Part shown: one piece after another, positions 23,911 to 31,496 of the stretch
Layout of the letters: each line of letters starts with the position of its first letter
How positions within the stretch are numbered: position 1 is the stretch's first letter
Assembly: GCF_000717645.1 (NCBI RefSeq)
Contig: NZ_JNZZ01000009.1
Coordinates: forward strand, 138,438-202,437
Reading direction: 5' to 3'
DNA from: Streptomyces californicus
GTDB taxonomy: Bacteria; Actinomycetota; Actinomycetes; Streptomycetales; Streptomycetaceae
Length of the DNA: 64,000 bases
Notes under the pieces: model-generated
What the model saw: only the letters and a program-made list of their open reading frames with translations
What the model was told of the DNA's origin: nothing
Database searches by the model: none
Position numbers and translations under genes: made by a program

Positions 23911-25179
23911 GTGGCGTTGGACGAAGCACAGGTGAACGGCACGCACGGGGGCGGTTGTACGTGCGGCGACTGCCCGCACGGGGCACGCCGGGGACATCGG
24001 CGCGCGGTCGCCGCGTTCCTGGCCAAACGGGACGCACTGGCCGCCGGCGACGGGCTGCCCGCAGGGGTCGCGCAGTCGCCCTCCGCGTCCCGGCAGTGGG
24101 TCTCCGACGAGCTGACCGGGTCCGCCCGCACCGTCGCCGAACGGGCCCGGGAAGCCGGGGACGCCTGGCTCCACCAGGTGTGGCGGACCACCCTGTTCAC
24201 CGTCTGGGGCGCGGTCGGGGCGCTCCTCGTCGGCACCTGCGCCACCGCGGTCGGGGCCGGCTGGTCCACCGCCCGCACCGCCGCTCTCCTCGCCGCCCTC
24301 GTCACGGCCGCCCTGCTCACCGCCGCCGCCCGCTACCACCGCGCCCGGGGCGGCCTCCTCGCCCCGCTGATCGGTGAGGACAACCGGCTCTCCACCTCCC
24401 GGACGGTCGCCGCCGCCTGGGTGCTGCTCGTCGTCTTCGCGGTCCTCGTCCTCGCCCTCCAACTGGCCGGGGCCTCCGACCCGGACGAGCGGGACGCGCT
24501 CATCGAGGGGCTCGACCTGGTGCGCTCCGCGGGCGTGGTGGCCGTGCTGGCTCTGGTGTGCGCGGTCGCCGTCGTCGTACGCCGGGTGGTGACCGTACGG
24601 GTGTTGGGCCGGCGGCTCCAGAAGCTGCGCGCGGACCGGCCGCGCGCCGCCGACCTGCTCACCGACGACTCGGGGCGCGGGTCGTTCACCGATGTGCAGT
24701 ACGTGCTGGTCAGCGCCGTCGCCGTGCTGTTCGCCGCGGTCCGCCTGGCCCGCCGCCCCGAGCAGGTGCCTGATCTGCCGTGGGGGCTCGCCCTGCTGGT
24801 GGCGGTCTCGGCGGCGACCTACTTCGCCGGGAAGTACGCGGAGGGCGGCCGCCCCGTCGTGCTCTCCGTCGTACGGGCCCGGGAGGCCGGGGACCTCGAC
24901 GCCCCGATCCGTACCGGCGACGACATCGAGATCCGGGGTGCGGGCTTCGTACCGCCCGGCGCGGGCACGCCCGACCTGTTGGCCCGGCTCGTCGTCCGGA
25001 TAGGGACCGTCCACGTACACGTCCCGCTGGTCCCGGTCGCCGGGGGCTTCGCCAACCCGACGGACACCGTCCTCACCGTGCCCGTCCCGGTCGAGGTCGA
25101 GCCGGGCACCGTGGACGTCCAGGTCATCACCGCCGCCGGGGTGGAGACCGAACGCGTCGCCATCGACGTCACCGACTGA
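23911..25179 (+). CDS. Multi-pass membrane protein with N-terminal Cys motif
   Basis: 422 residues from a GTG at 23911 (GGGAAAGGG about 11 bases upstream; a second GTG at 23932 is possible). A short N-terminal part carries HGGGCTCGDCPHG, a compact Cys-x-Cys-x-x-Cys cluster with nearby His. Five or so hydrophobic segments follow (about 95-115, 118-138, 165-187, 205-227 and in the 265-312 region). A soluble C-terminal domain of about 95 residues looks like an immunoglobulin-type beta sandwich (IRTGDDIEIRGAGFVPPG). I do not recognise the family. The Cys cluster could bind metal; this is inference. Confidence 0.7.
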   Translation: MALDEAQVNGTHGGGCTCGDCPHGARRGHRRAVAAFLAKRDALAAGDGLPAGVAQSPSASRQWVSDELTGSARTVAERAREAGDAWLHQVWRTTLFTVWGAVGALLVGTCATAVGAGWSTARTAALLAALVTAALLTAAARYHRARGGLLAPLIGEDNRLSTSRTVAAAWVLLVVFAVLVLALQLAGASDPDERDALIEGLDLVRSAGVVAVLALVCAVAVVVRRVVTVRVLGRRLQKLRADRPRAADLLTDDSGRGSFTDVQYVLVSAVAVLFAAVRLARRPEQVPDLPWGLALLVAVSAATYFAGKYAEGGRPVVLSVVRAREAGDLDAPIRTGDDIEIRGAGFVPPGAGTPDLLARLVVRIGTVHVHVPLVPVAGGFANPTDTVLTVPVPVEVEPGTVDVQVITAAGVETERVAIDVTD

Positions 25180-25305
25180 CCGGCTCTCCCGCCTCCTTCC
25201 TCCCACCGCCCGGCCGCTCTGCTCGCATACGGCCCCCGGTGCGCGGCGCACCGGAGGCGTGCGTAGGGTCTGGAGGATGGGATTCCGGACAGTGGGTCGG
25301 CGGCG

Positions 25306-25815
25306 ATGAACGGGTACGGCGGCGGATCGTACGGTCCGGGCGGGCGCAGGACGCCGAAGGAGCAGGCGGGCAGGTACGCCCTGCTGCCCCTGCGGATCTT
25401 CCTCGGCGTCACCTTCGTCTACGCGGGGCTCGACAAGCTCACCGACGGCGCGTTCCTCGCCGCGGACGGGGCCGGATCGATCGCCGCGGTGATGCGCGGG
25501 GTGCGCGACTCCTCCGCGATCCCCGCCCTCGTCGACCTGGCGCTCAAGAGCCCCGAGGGGTTCGGCTACGCCATCGCGATCGGCGAACTCCTCGTCGGAC
25601 TCGGCACCCTCGTCGGCCTCTGGACCCGGCTCGCCGCGCTCGGCGGCGCGCTGATCTCGCTGAGCCTGTGGCTGACGGTGAGCTGGCAGTCCACCCCGTA
25701 CTACTACGGCAACGACCTGCCCTATCTGATGGCGTGGCTGCCGTTGGCACTGGCCGGCGCGACGGTGTTCTCCGCCGACGCCTTCCTCGCCTCGCGACGC
25801 CGCCGCACCCTGTAG
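25306..25815 (+). CDS. DoxX-family membrane protein
   Basis: 169 residues from the ATG at 25306. A cytosolic Gly-rich leader is followed by four membrane segments. The first carries RIFLGVTFVYAGLDKLTD, the DoxX signature, and the third IGELLVGLGTLVGLWTRLAALGG in outline. DoxX proteins are small quinone-related or redox-associated membrane proteins, often of unknown function. A -10-like TAGGGT lies at 25264-25269. The 3' end overlaps the small minus-strand gene at 25722-25985 by 94 bases. Confidence 0.85.
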   Translation: MNGYGGGSYGPGGRRTPKEQAGRYALLPLRIFLGVTFVYAGLDKLTDGAFLAADGAGSIAAVMRGVRDSSAIPALVDLALKSPEGFGYAIAIGELLVGLGTLVGLWTRLAALGGALISLSLWLTVSWQSTPYYYGNDLPYLMAWLPLALAGATVFSADAFLASRRRRTL

Positions 25816-25985
25816 GCGACCCAGGTCACCGTCGCGGCCAGCCACAGCCCGCCGAGGAACAGCGGCAGGAAGAACGCCCACGGGGCGTCCCAGGCCCCGG
25901 CGGCGTCGGCCGCGTAGCCACCGGCCAGACCCAGCATCGTCAGGCCCGCCACCGCGCGGCCGGGCCGGAACTCATGACGCGGCAC
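25722..25985 (-). CDS. Small membrane protein coupled to the PspC gene
   Basis: 87 residues from a GTG at 25985 with an excellent GGAGGT six bases upstream, inside the end of the PspC gene; the two overlap by 14 bases, indicating translational coupling. Two hydrophobic segments (about 12-28 and 35-58) are followed by a basic tail RVRRRREARK. The last 94 bases run antisense to the DoxX coding sequence, so one of the two ends uses a stretch that must encode protein on both strands. No family is recognised. The coupling suggests a partner of the PspC protein. Confidence 0.7.
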   Translation of the reverse strand: MPRHEFRPGRAVAGLTMLGLAGGYAADAAGAWDAPWAFFLPLFLGGLWLAATVTWVAYRVRRRREARKASAENTVAPASANGSHAIR

Positions 25986-27312
25986 GGGTGACCTCCACCT
26001 GTCCGATGCCCACTTCCACCCTCAGCTCGATCGTCCCGGCGGGCGGCGTGCCCTTCGGGGGTCTCAGTGTGCGCTCGGTCGACTCGCCGTTGTCGATCCG
26101 GACCCGGACCCGCTGCCCGTCCTCCAGCCGGACCTCCCCGAGATCCGCCTCGGCCCGCACCTTCACCGTCACGTTCGCCGGGACGACGACGGCCGCCCGG
26201 CCCGCCGCCACGTCGAGCCGGGTGCGGACGGTCTCGCCCGCCGGGACCTTCAGCCCGGACAGGTCCAGCCGCGCGTCGCCCGTGCTCAGCTCGTAGTGCG
26301 GCCGCACCGCGCCCGCCGAGACGGGCCGCCAGTCCCGCTCCCCCCACGAGGCGTCGATGTCCTTCGGCAGCGCCGACGCACCCGCCAGCAGACCCGCCGT
26401 GGCGACCGCCAGGAAGACCGTGCCGAAGCCGGTCCGCCCCAGCACCGAGGCGATCAGCAGGCCGAGCCCGAAGACGCCGAGCGCCGCGGCCAGGCCGATC
26501 TGGAGCGCGGTGCCCAGCGGCTGGTGGTCCCAGCTCAGGCCGGTGCCCAGACCGCCCGCCACCAGCGCGGTCAGGAAGACCGGGCCGCCGATGGAGCGCG
26601 GACCGCGCGGGGAGGACGCCGGCGCCGGCGTCCGGAACGGGGCGTCCGGGCCGGGCCGGGACGCCCTCAGATCGTCGCGCGCCGCCGCGGGGTCCGTGTC
26701 CGACGGGCCCCACAGATACCCCGCGCCCACCGGACCGGTCGTGCCGTCCTTGACGATCGGGTCCCGCCACCACGACGGGCCGCCCGGCTTCGGCGGGGCC
26801 TTCACCTCCGGCGGCGGGGCGCCGAGCCCGCCGGTGTGCGCGGGACCGGCCGGGGCCGCCGGAGCGCCGGGCGGGGCCGCCGGGTCCTCGGGGGCCGAGG
26901 AGCGGGTCCACACGAAGAAGCCGACGACGGCCACCGAGAGCAGCGCGGCGAAGGACAGCATGCCCCGGTTGTGCAGCATCGAGAGGAACATCCCGCAGCC
27001 GATGAGCGCCAGCAGCAGCGCCGCCAGCGCCGCCCCGTCGACCCGGCCGGACAGCAGCTTGCGCCCCTCGTTCTGGTCCTCGCCGTCGGCGGGCAGCAGC
27101 AGCCAGGCGAAGCCGTAGAAGATCAGACCGATGCCGCCGGTCACCGAGAGGACGCCGAGCACGATCCGGAAGATCACCGGGTCCACGTCGCAGTACCGGC
27201 CCAGCCCGCCGCACACCCCGGCGACGACCTTCTGGCGCGGGGTGCGCCGCAGCGCCGGCTTCGGCGCTTCGGGGGGCGCGACGCCGGGAGCGGCGTTGGA
27301 GGGAGCGGTCAT
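25972..27312 (-). CDS. PspC-domain membrane protein with LiaF-like C-terminus
   Basis: 446 residues from the ATG at 27312 (GGAGG lies unusually close upstream). Residues about 22-75 form a PspC domain (RTPRQKVVAGVCGGLGRYCDVDP, then a membrane helix). Further hydrophobic segments lie around 90-135, and the middle region (about 280-350) holds four more. The last ~95 residues are a beta-rich domain, LKVPAGETVRTRLDVAAGRAA in outline, like the LiaF/DUF2154-type C-termini that work with LiaRS cell-envelope stress systems. It is divergent from a PspC-domain histidine kinase and LuxR-type regulator, so the three genes probably form one envelope stress module. Confidence 0.85.
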   Translation of the reverse strand: MTAPSNAAPGVAPPEAPKPALRRTPRQKVVAGVCGGLGRYCDVDPVIFRIVLGVLSVTGGIGLIFYGFAWLLLPADGEDQNEGRKLLSGRVDGAALAALLLALIGCGMFLSMLHNRGMLSFAALLSVAVVGFFVWTRSSAPEDPAAPPGAPAAPAGPAHTGGLGAPPPEVKAPPKPGGPSWWRDPIVKDGTTGPVGAGYLWGPSDTDPAAARDDLRASRPGPDAPFRTPAPASSPRGPRSIGGPVFLTALVAGGLGTGLSWDHQPLGTALQIGLAAALGVFGLGLLIASVLGRTGFGTVFLAVATAGLLAGASALPKDIDASWGERDWRPVSAGAVRPHYELSTGDARLDLSGLKVPAGETVRTRLDVAAGRAAVVVPANVTVKVRAEADLGEVRLEDGQRVRVRIDNGESTERTLRPPKGTPPAGTIELRVEVGIGQVEVTRAAS

Positions 27313-27691
27313 GCCTCCATGGTGACGGGCCGGAACGCCCGCCGGGACCCGCCCCGACCCTGGCCGGTCCCTGATATTGCCCGCGTACGCCCCTGAAGGG
27401 CCGGGGAGGCGGGACGCGGCGCGGGGGAGCCGGACGCGCCGGGAGGCGGGGGGCGTCGGGGGTCGCGGGCCGGGCTCACGGAGACACGCCGGGTACGCGG
27501 GCCGGACGCGTCGGGGAGGCGACGGCGTGGGGCCGACGGGCGCGGGGAGCCGGCGGCGCGCGCGAACCCGCGCGCGCCGGTCGTGAAGGTGAGGGGGGCT
27601 GCCACCAGGCCGTGCGCGGGGGAGGGCGTCAGGGTCAGTTCGGGGGACTACCCTGATGCCGCCCCGCACCCGCCCGTGTGACGATCGGGGT
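27313..27691. promoter_or_regulatory. Divergent control region with repeated TCAGGG half-sites
   Basis: 379 bases between the PspC gene and the kinase gene. CCCTGA at 27369-27374 and 27391-27396 gives two direct TCAGGG sites 22 bases apart on the PspC side, beside a CAATAT -10 element on the minus strand (27379-27374). TCAGGGT (27629-27635) and ACCCTGA (27650-27656) form an inverted pair 21 bases apart on the kinase side, overlapping a TACCCT -10 element (27649-27654). Autoregulation by the adjacent response regulator is inferred. The middle (27400-27600) is GC-rich without a gene. Confidence 0.5.
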
Positions 27692-28978
27692 ATGCCAGCC
27701 GCCACCGCCCGAGCCGCCAGCTCCCTCGCCGCCGACGCGGAGGAGCCCGCACCGCGCAAGCTCTACCGCAGCGCCGACGGACGGCTGCTCGGCGGCGTCG
27801 CGCGCGGGCTCGCCGGACACCTCGGGCTGCCGGTCGCCTGGGTGCGGCTCGTCTTCCTCGGACTGTTCGTCACCGACGGCCTCGGCTCCCTGCTCTACGC
27901 GGTCTTCTGGATCGTCGTCCCGCTCGGCGTCGGCGGCGTCGAGCCGACCCGCTCCGTGTTCGAGACCTCCCCGGACGGCCGCCGCAAGCTCCGCAGACCG
28001 GACAAGGGGCAGGTCTTCGCGCTGGTGGCCCTGGCCGTCGGCGCCGTCGCGTACTTCGTCAACGTCGACATGGGCGGCGAGACCGGCCGCTACATCTGGC
28101 CCACCCTCATGATCGGCGCCGGCTCCGTGCTGGTCTGGCGGCAGGCGGACAACGCCCGCCGCGCCCGCTGGATGGAGGTCGGCCGCAACCGCAAGCTGCT
28201 CCACCTCGCCCGCGGCCTCGCCGGGGTCGCCCTGGTCGGCCTCGGCCTCGCGGTCTTCCTCGTCGTGCGCGGTTCGGCCGCCCAGCTCGGCAACGTCCTC
28301 ACCGCCGCCATCGCCGTGCTGACCGGCATCTTCCTGCTCGCCGGCCCCTACCTGGTGCGGATGACCCAGGACCTCTCCGAGGAGCGGCTGATGCGCATCC
28401 GCGCCCAGGAGCGGGCCGAGGTCGCGGCCCACGTCCACGACTCCGTGCTGCACACCCTCACCCTGATCCAGCGCAACGCCGACGACGGCGGCGAGGTCCG
28501 GCGCCTCGCCCGCGCCCAGGAACGCGAACTGCGCAACTGGCTCTACAACCCCGAGGGCACCGGCAAGGACGAGGCCGAGGAGCCGGAGACCCTGGCCGAG
28601 GCGGTCAAGCGGGCCGCCGCCGAGGTCGAGGACAAGCACGGCGTGCCCCTGGAGGTCGTCGTGGTCGGCGACTGCCCCCTCGACGAGAAGCTGACCGCAC
28701 AGCTGCAGGCCGCGCGCGAGGCGATGGTCAACGCCGCCAAGTACGGTGGCGACGGCGGGGCGGTCCAGGTCTTCGCGGAGGTCGAGGGACGCACGGTCTT
28801 CGTGTCCGTACGGGACCGGGGCCCGGGATTCGACCTGGACGAGGTTCCCGCCGACCGCATGGGCGTACGAGAATCAATCATCGGCCGGATGCAGCGCAAC
28901 GGCGGGACCGCCCGGCTGCGTTCGGTGCCCGGCGGGGGCACCGAGGTCGAGCTGGAGATGGAGAGGGCGAGCGAATGA
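27692..28978 (+). CDS. Sensor histidine kinase with N-terminal PspC domain
   Basis: 428 residues from the ATG at 27692. An N-terminal PspC domain (KLYRSADGRLLGGVARGLAG in outline) is followed by about five membrane segments with very short outside loops, typical of intramembrane-sensing kinases. The dimerisation/phosphoacceptor box reads ERAEVAAHVHDSVLHTL with His249 before Asp (HisKA_3 type). The ATPase domain has an N box (EAMVNAAKYG), G1 (RDRGPGFD) and G2 (PGGGTEVELEM). It should phosphorylate the regulator encoded next, whose ATG overlaps this stop codon. The PspC domain and the divergent PspC gene point to envelope stress. Confidence 0.92.
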   Translation: MPAATARAASSLAADAEEPAPRKLYRSADGRLLGGVARGLAGHLGLPVAWVRLVFLGLFVTDGLGSLLYAVFWIVVPLGVGGVEPTRSVFETSPDGRRKLRRPDKGQVFALVALAVGAVAYFVNVDMGGETGRYIWPTLMIGAGSVLVWRQADNARRARWMEVGRNRKLLHLARGLAGVALVGLGLAVFLVVRGSAAQLGNVLTAAIAVLTGIFLLAGPYLVRMTQDLSEERLMRIRAQERAEVAAHVHDSVLHTLTLIQRNADDGGEVRRLARAQERELRNWLYNPEGTGKDEAEEPETLAEAVKRAAAEVEDKHGVPLEVVVVGDCPLDEKLTAQLQAAREAMVNAAKYGGDGGAVQVFAEVEGRTVFVSVRDRGPGFDLDEVPADRMGVRESIIGRMQRNGGTARLRSVPGGGTEVELEMERASE

Positions 28979-29670
28979 CCGAGAACACCGAAGCCACCGG
29001 GGGCCCGGAGCGACGGGTACGGGTCGTGCTCGTCGACGACCACCGGATGTTCCGCACCGGGGTGCAGGCGGAGATCGGCCGCACCGAGGAGACCGGCGTC
29101 GAGGTGGTCGGCGAGGCCGCCGACGTCGACCAGGCGGTCACCGTCATCACGGCGACCCGCCCCGAGGTCGTCCTCCTCGACGTCCACCTCCCGGGCGGCG
29201 GCGGCGTCGAGGTGCTGCGCCGCTGCGCCCCCCTGATGGGCACGGCCGAGGATCCCGTCCGCTTCCTCGCGCTGTCCGTCTCCGACGCGGCGGAGGACGT
29301 CATCGGCGTCATCCGGGGCGGGGCGCGCGGCTACGTCACCAAGACGATCACCGGCACCGACCTGGTCGACTCCGTCTTCCGGGTCCAGGAGGGCGACGCG
29401 GTCTTCTCGCCCCGCCTGGCCGGTTTCGTACTGGACGCCTTCGCCTCCACGGACGCCCCGCCCGTCGACGAGGACCTGGACCGCCTGACCCAGCGCGAGC
29501 GCGAGGTGCTGCGGCTGATCGCCCGGGGGTACGCGTACAAGGAGATCGCCAAGCAGCTGTTCATCTCGGTGAAGACGGTCGAGTCCCACGTCTCCGCGGT
29601 GCTGCGCAAGCTCCAGCTCTCCAACCGGCACGAACTGACCCGCTGGGCGACGGCCCGCCGCCTGGTCTGA
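28975..29670 (+). CDS. LuxR/NarL-family response regulator
   Basis: 231 residues; the ATG overlaps the kinase stop as ATGA, so translation is coupled. The receiver domain has the acidic pair DD (21-22), phospho-acceptor Asp69 in VVLLDVHLPG and the Lys in GYVTKTI. A LuxR-type helix-turn-helix follows (about 167-222): LTQREREVLRLIARGYAYKE, then IAKQLFISVKTVESHVS. It is the cognate partner of the upstream kinase. TCAGGG repeats in the control region at 27369-27656 are candidate binding sites. The gene ends 19 bases before a convergent hydrolase gene. Confidence 0.95.
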   Translation: MTENTEATGGPERRVRVVLVDDHRMFRTGVQAEIGRTEETGVEVVGEAADVDQAVTVITATRPEVVLLDVHLPGGGGVEVLRRCAPLMGTAEDPVRFLALSVSDAAEDVIGVIRGGARGYVTKTITGTDLVDSVFRVQEGDAVFSPRLAGFVLDAFASTDAPPVDEDLDRLTQREREVLRLIARGYAYKEIAKQLFISVKTVESHVSAVLRKLQLSNRHELTRWATARRLV

Positions 29671-29689
29671 GGCCGGGGCGGGGCGGGGA

Positions 29690-30769
29690 CTACGCCACCC
29701 GCGTCGCTCCGGCGAAAGGCATCTGGTCGATCGGCGCGATGCGTACCGGCGCACCCGGGCGCGGGGCGTGGATCATCTGGCCGCCGCCGATGTAGAGGCC
29801 GACATGGCTGATCCCGGAGTAGAAGAAGACCAGGTCGCCCGGGGCCAGTTGGGAGCGCGGGACGCGCTGTCCGGCGTTGATCTGCGTGTACGTGGTGCGC
29901 GGCAGGCTGATGCCGGCCGCCTTCCAGGCCGCCTGGGTCAGGCCGGAGCAGTCGAAGGCGTTCGGGCCGGTCGCGCCCCAGACGTACGGCTTCCCGATCG
30001 CACCGTGGGCGAAGGCGATAGCCTGCCCCGCGCGGGAGTTCGGCGCCGAGACCGGGGCGGCGCGGCCGGTGGAGCGGTCGGCGTGGGCGGGGCCGCCGCC
30101 GTGCCGGGCGTCGGCGGAACGCTCGTAGGCGGCGCGCTGCTCGGCGGTCAGGGTGGCCAGCAGCTTGCGGGCGTCGGCCAGTTTGGTGCGGATCGCGGTG
30201 CGGTGCTCGCGCAGTTCGGCGCGGCGGGCGGCGAGGCGTTCGCTCTCCTGGTCGGCGCGGGCCTTGACCCGGGCGATCCGGGACACCTGCCGCTTGATGT
30301 CGCGCAGCAGCCCGCTCTGCCGGTCGCCCGCCCGATCGAGGTAGGCGGCGCGTTCCAGGTAGGTGTCGGGGTCGGAGGAGAGCGCCAGTTGCACGGCGGG
30401 GTCGAGGGAGCCGGAGCGGTACTGCGCGGTGGCCAGCGCACCCAGGGCGTGCCGGGCGGTGTTGAGGCGGCCCGTGCGGCGGGCGGCCTCGTCGGTCAGG
30501 GCGTCCACGGCGCGGGTGGCGGCGTCCGCCCGCTCCTTGGCCCCGTTGTACTTCTCGGTGGCGACCTCGGCGTCGTGGTAGAGCCGGTCCACCTTCGCGC
30601 GGACCTGGGCGGCGGTGGGCGCCGGTTCGGCGGGGGCCGCGCCCGCCGAGGTGACCGAGCCGGCGGTGGCGGCCCCGGCGAGCGCCAGGGAGGCGGCGGT
30701 ACGGGCAGCAGAGCCGGCGAGGGGGCGCTGCTTGGGTTTCCGGTGGGCTGACCTACGGTGCGCTGCCAC
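29690..30769 (-). CDS. Secreted NlpC/P60 peptidoglycan hydrolase
   Basis: 359 residues from a GTG at 30769. A basic Sec-type signal (about 1-45, ending SAGAAPAEP) leads to a long coiled coil (about 50-215) and a C-terminal NlpC/P60 domain (about 245-359). The Cys nucleophile is in FDCSGLTQAAW, the first His in ISHVGLYIG and the second polar His in MIHAPRPG. Such enzymes cut the D-gamma-Glu-diaminopimelate bond in stem peptides, and the coiled coil may tie activity to division or growth-zone partners. It is a paralogue of the gene at 31497-32684 but lacks the c-di-AMP riboswitch found there. Confidence 0.92.
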   Translation of the reverse strand: MAAHRRSAHRKPKQRPLAGSAARTAASLALAGAATAGSVTSAGAAPAEPAPTAAQVRAKVDRLYHDAEVATEKYNGAKERADAATRAVDALTDEAARRTGRLNTARHALGALATAQYRSGSLDPAVQLALSSDPDTYLERAAYLDRAGDRQSGLLRDIKRQVSRIARVKARADQESERLAARRAELREHRTAIRTKLADARKLLATLTAEQRAAYERSADARHGGGPAHADRSTGRAAPVSAPNSRAGQAIAFAHGAIGKPYVWGATGPNAFDCSGLTQAAWKAAGISLPRTTYTQINAGQRVPRSQLAPGDLVFFYSGISHVGLYIGGGQMIHAPRPGAPVRIAPIDQMPFAGATRVA

Positions 30770-30878
30770 GGGGGCGGCATCCTTCCTCTCGGCTGCCCAC
30801 CGGAGGGGCGGCGGGTCCGGGATGGACGCTAGGTCCCGGCGCGAGGAAAAGAGTCGCCATGACAGCTATTGCTCTGAA

Positions 30879-30890
30879 GTGACGTTTCAC
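30879..30890. promoter_or_regulatory. Short palindrome upstream of the NlpC/P60 gene
   Basis: GTGACGTTTCAC has arms GTGA and TCAC around 4 bases. It lies about 110 bases upstream of the GTG start. The spacing is too short for a normal Crp site, so the binding protein is unknown. Confidence 0.25.
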
Positions 30891-31011
30891 CGCACGTCGA
30901 TGATCGGCGATGCGCCCCTTTACCGGTCCTAACGGGTCAAGACGGTCGATACCGGAGGAAGGGCGCAAGGAAGGCTAGCCTCACTGGAAGGTAAAACTTT
31001 GGCCATGGCTA

Positions 31012-31023
31012 GGCTCCGGAGCC
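31012..31023 (+). promoter_or_regulatory. Palindrome covering the ribosome site
   Basis: GGCTCCGGAGCC is a perfect 12-bp palindrome that ends right before the ATG at 31024 and contains the GGAG ribosome site. A second palindrome, AGGCTAGCCT, lies at 30970-30979. The first could hide the ribosome site in a two-molecule or local structure. Confidence 0.3.
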
Positions 31024-31377
31024 ATGGACGTACTCATCAACGTTGTCGTGGCCCTGCACATCATCGGTATCGCCTCCCTGCTGGGCGGCTTCCTGACCCA
31101 GATGAAGGCCATGGGCGCCGGCACCGCCCGGTTCACCCCCGCGATGCTCCACGGCGCGCTGACCATGCTGGTCACCGGCATCGCCCTGGTCGGCCTCAAC
31201 CAGGCCGACGACCACGCCGTCAACAACGTCAAGATCGGCATCAAGCTGGCGCTGCTGGTCGTGATCCTCGCCCTGGTCTACGTCAAGCGCGACGAGGAAA
31301 AGGTCGACAAGGGCGCGTTCCTGGCGGTCGGCGGGCTGACCGTCGTCAACATCTTCATCGCCACGGTCTGGACCTGA
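31024..31377 (+). CDS. Small four-helix integral membrane protein
   Basis: 117 residues. Nearly the whole protein is hydrophobic: segments at about 4-24, 40-58, 68-88 and 97-116, with charged loops QADDHAVNN and KRDEEKVDK. No motif indicates a function. Homologues are, from memory, frequent single genes in Streptomyces. It sits alone between two minus-strand NlpC/P60 genes and ends at a 17-bp terminator stem. A link to cell-wall remodelling is suggested only by location. Confidence 0.75.
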   Translation: MDVLINVVVALHIIGIASLLGGFLTQMKAMGAGTARFTPAMLHGALTMLVTGIALVGLNQADDHAVNNVKIGIKLALLVVILALVYVKRDEEKVDKGAFLAVGGLTVVNIFIATVWT

Positions 31378-31380
31378 GGT

Positions 31381-31422
31381 CCGAGCGGGCGCGCCCGAGG
31401 AGCCCCGGGCGCGCCCGCTCGG
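31381..31422. terminator. Bidirectional terminator hairpin
   Basis: A perfect 17-bp stem (31381-31397 with 31406-31422) has an 8-base loop. It lies between the convergent membrane-protein and NlpC/P60 genes. Confidence 0.8.
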
Positions 31423-31496
31423 CCGGATGGCGGCCGCTCGCGGACCCGACCCGGCTCGCGGACCGCGCCGGCTCGCGGGCCCGCCCCGGCGCCGCG

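Noticed and set aside
30770..31000. Second c-di-AMP riboswitch before the NlpC/P60 gene at 30769
   Set aside because: The minus-strand leader lacks the GGGGTGAATC and GACAGCTAACC core elements; only an isolated GACAGCTA-like string on the other strand was seen.
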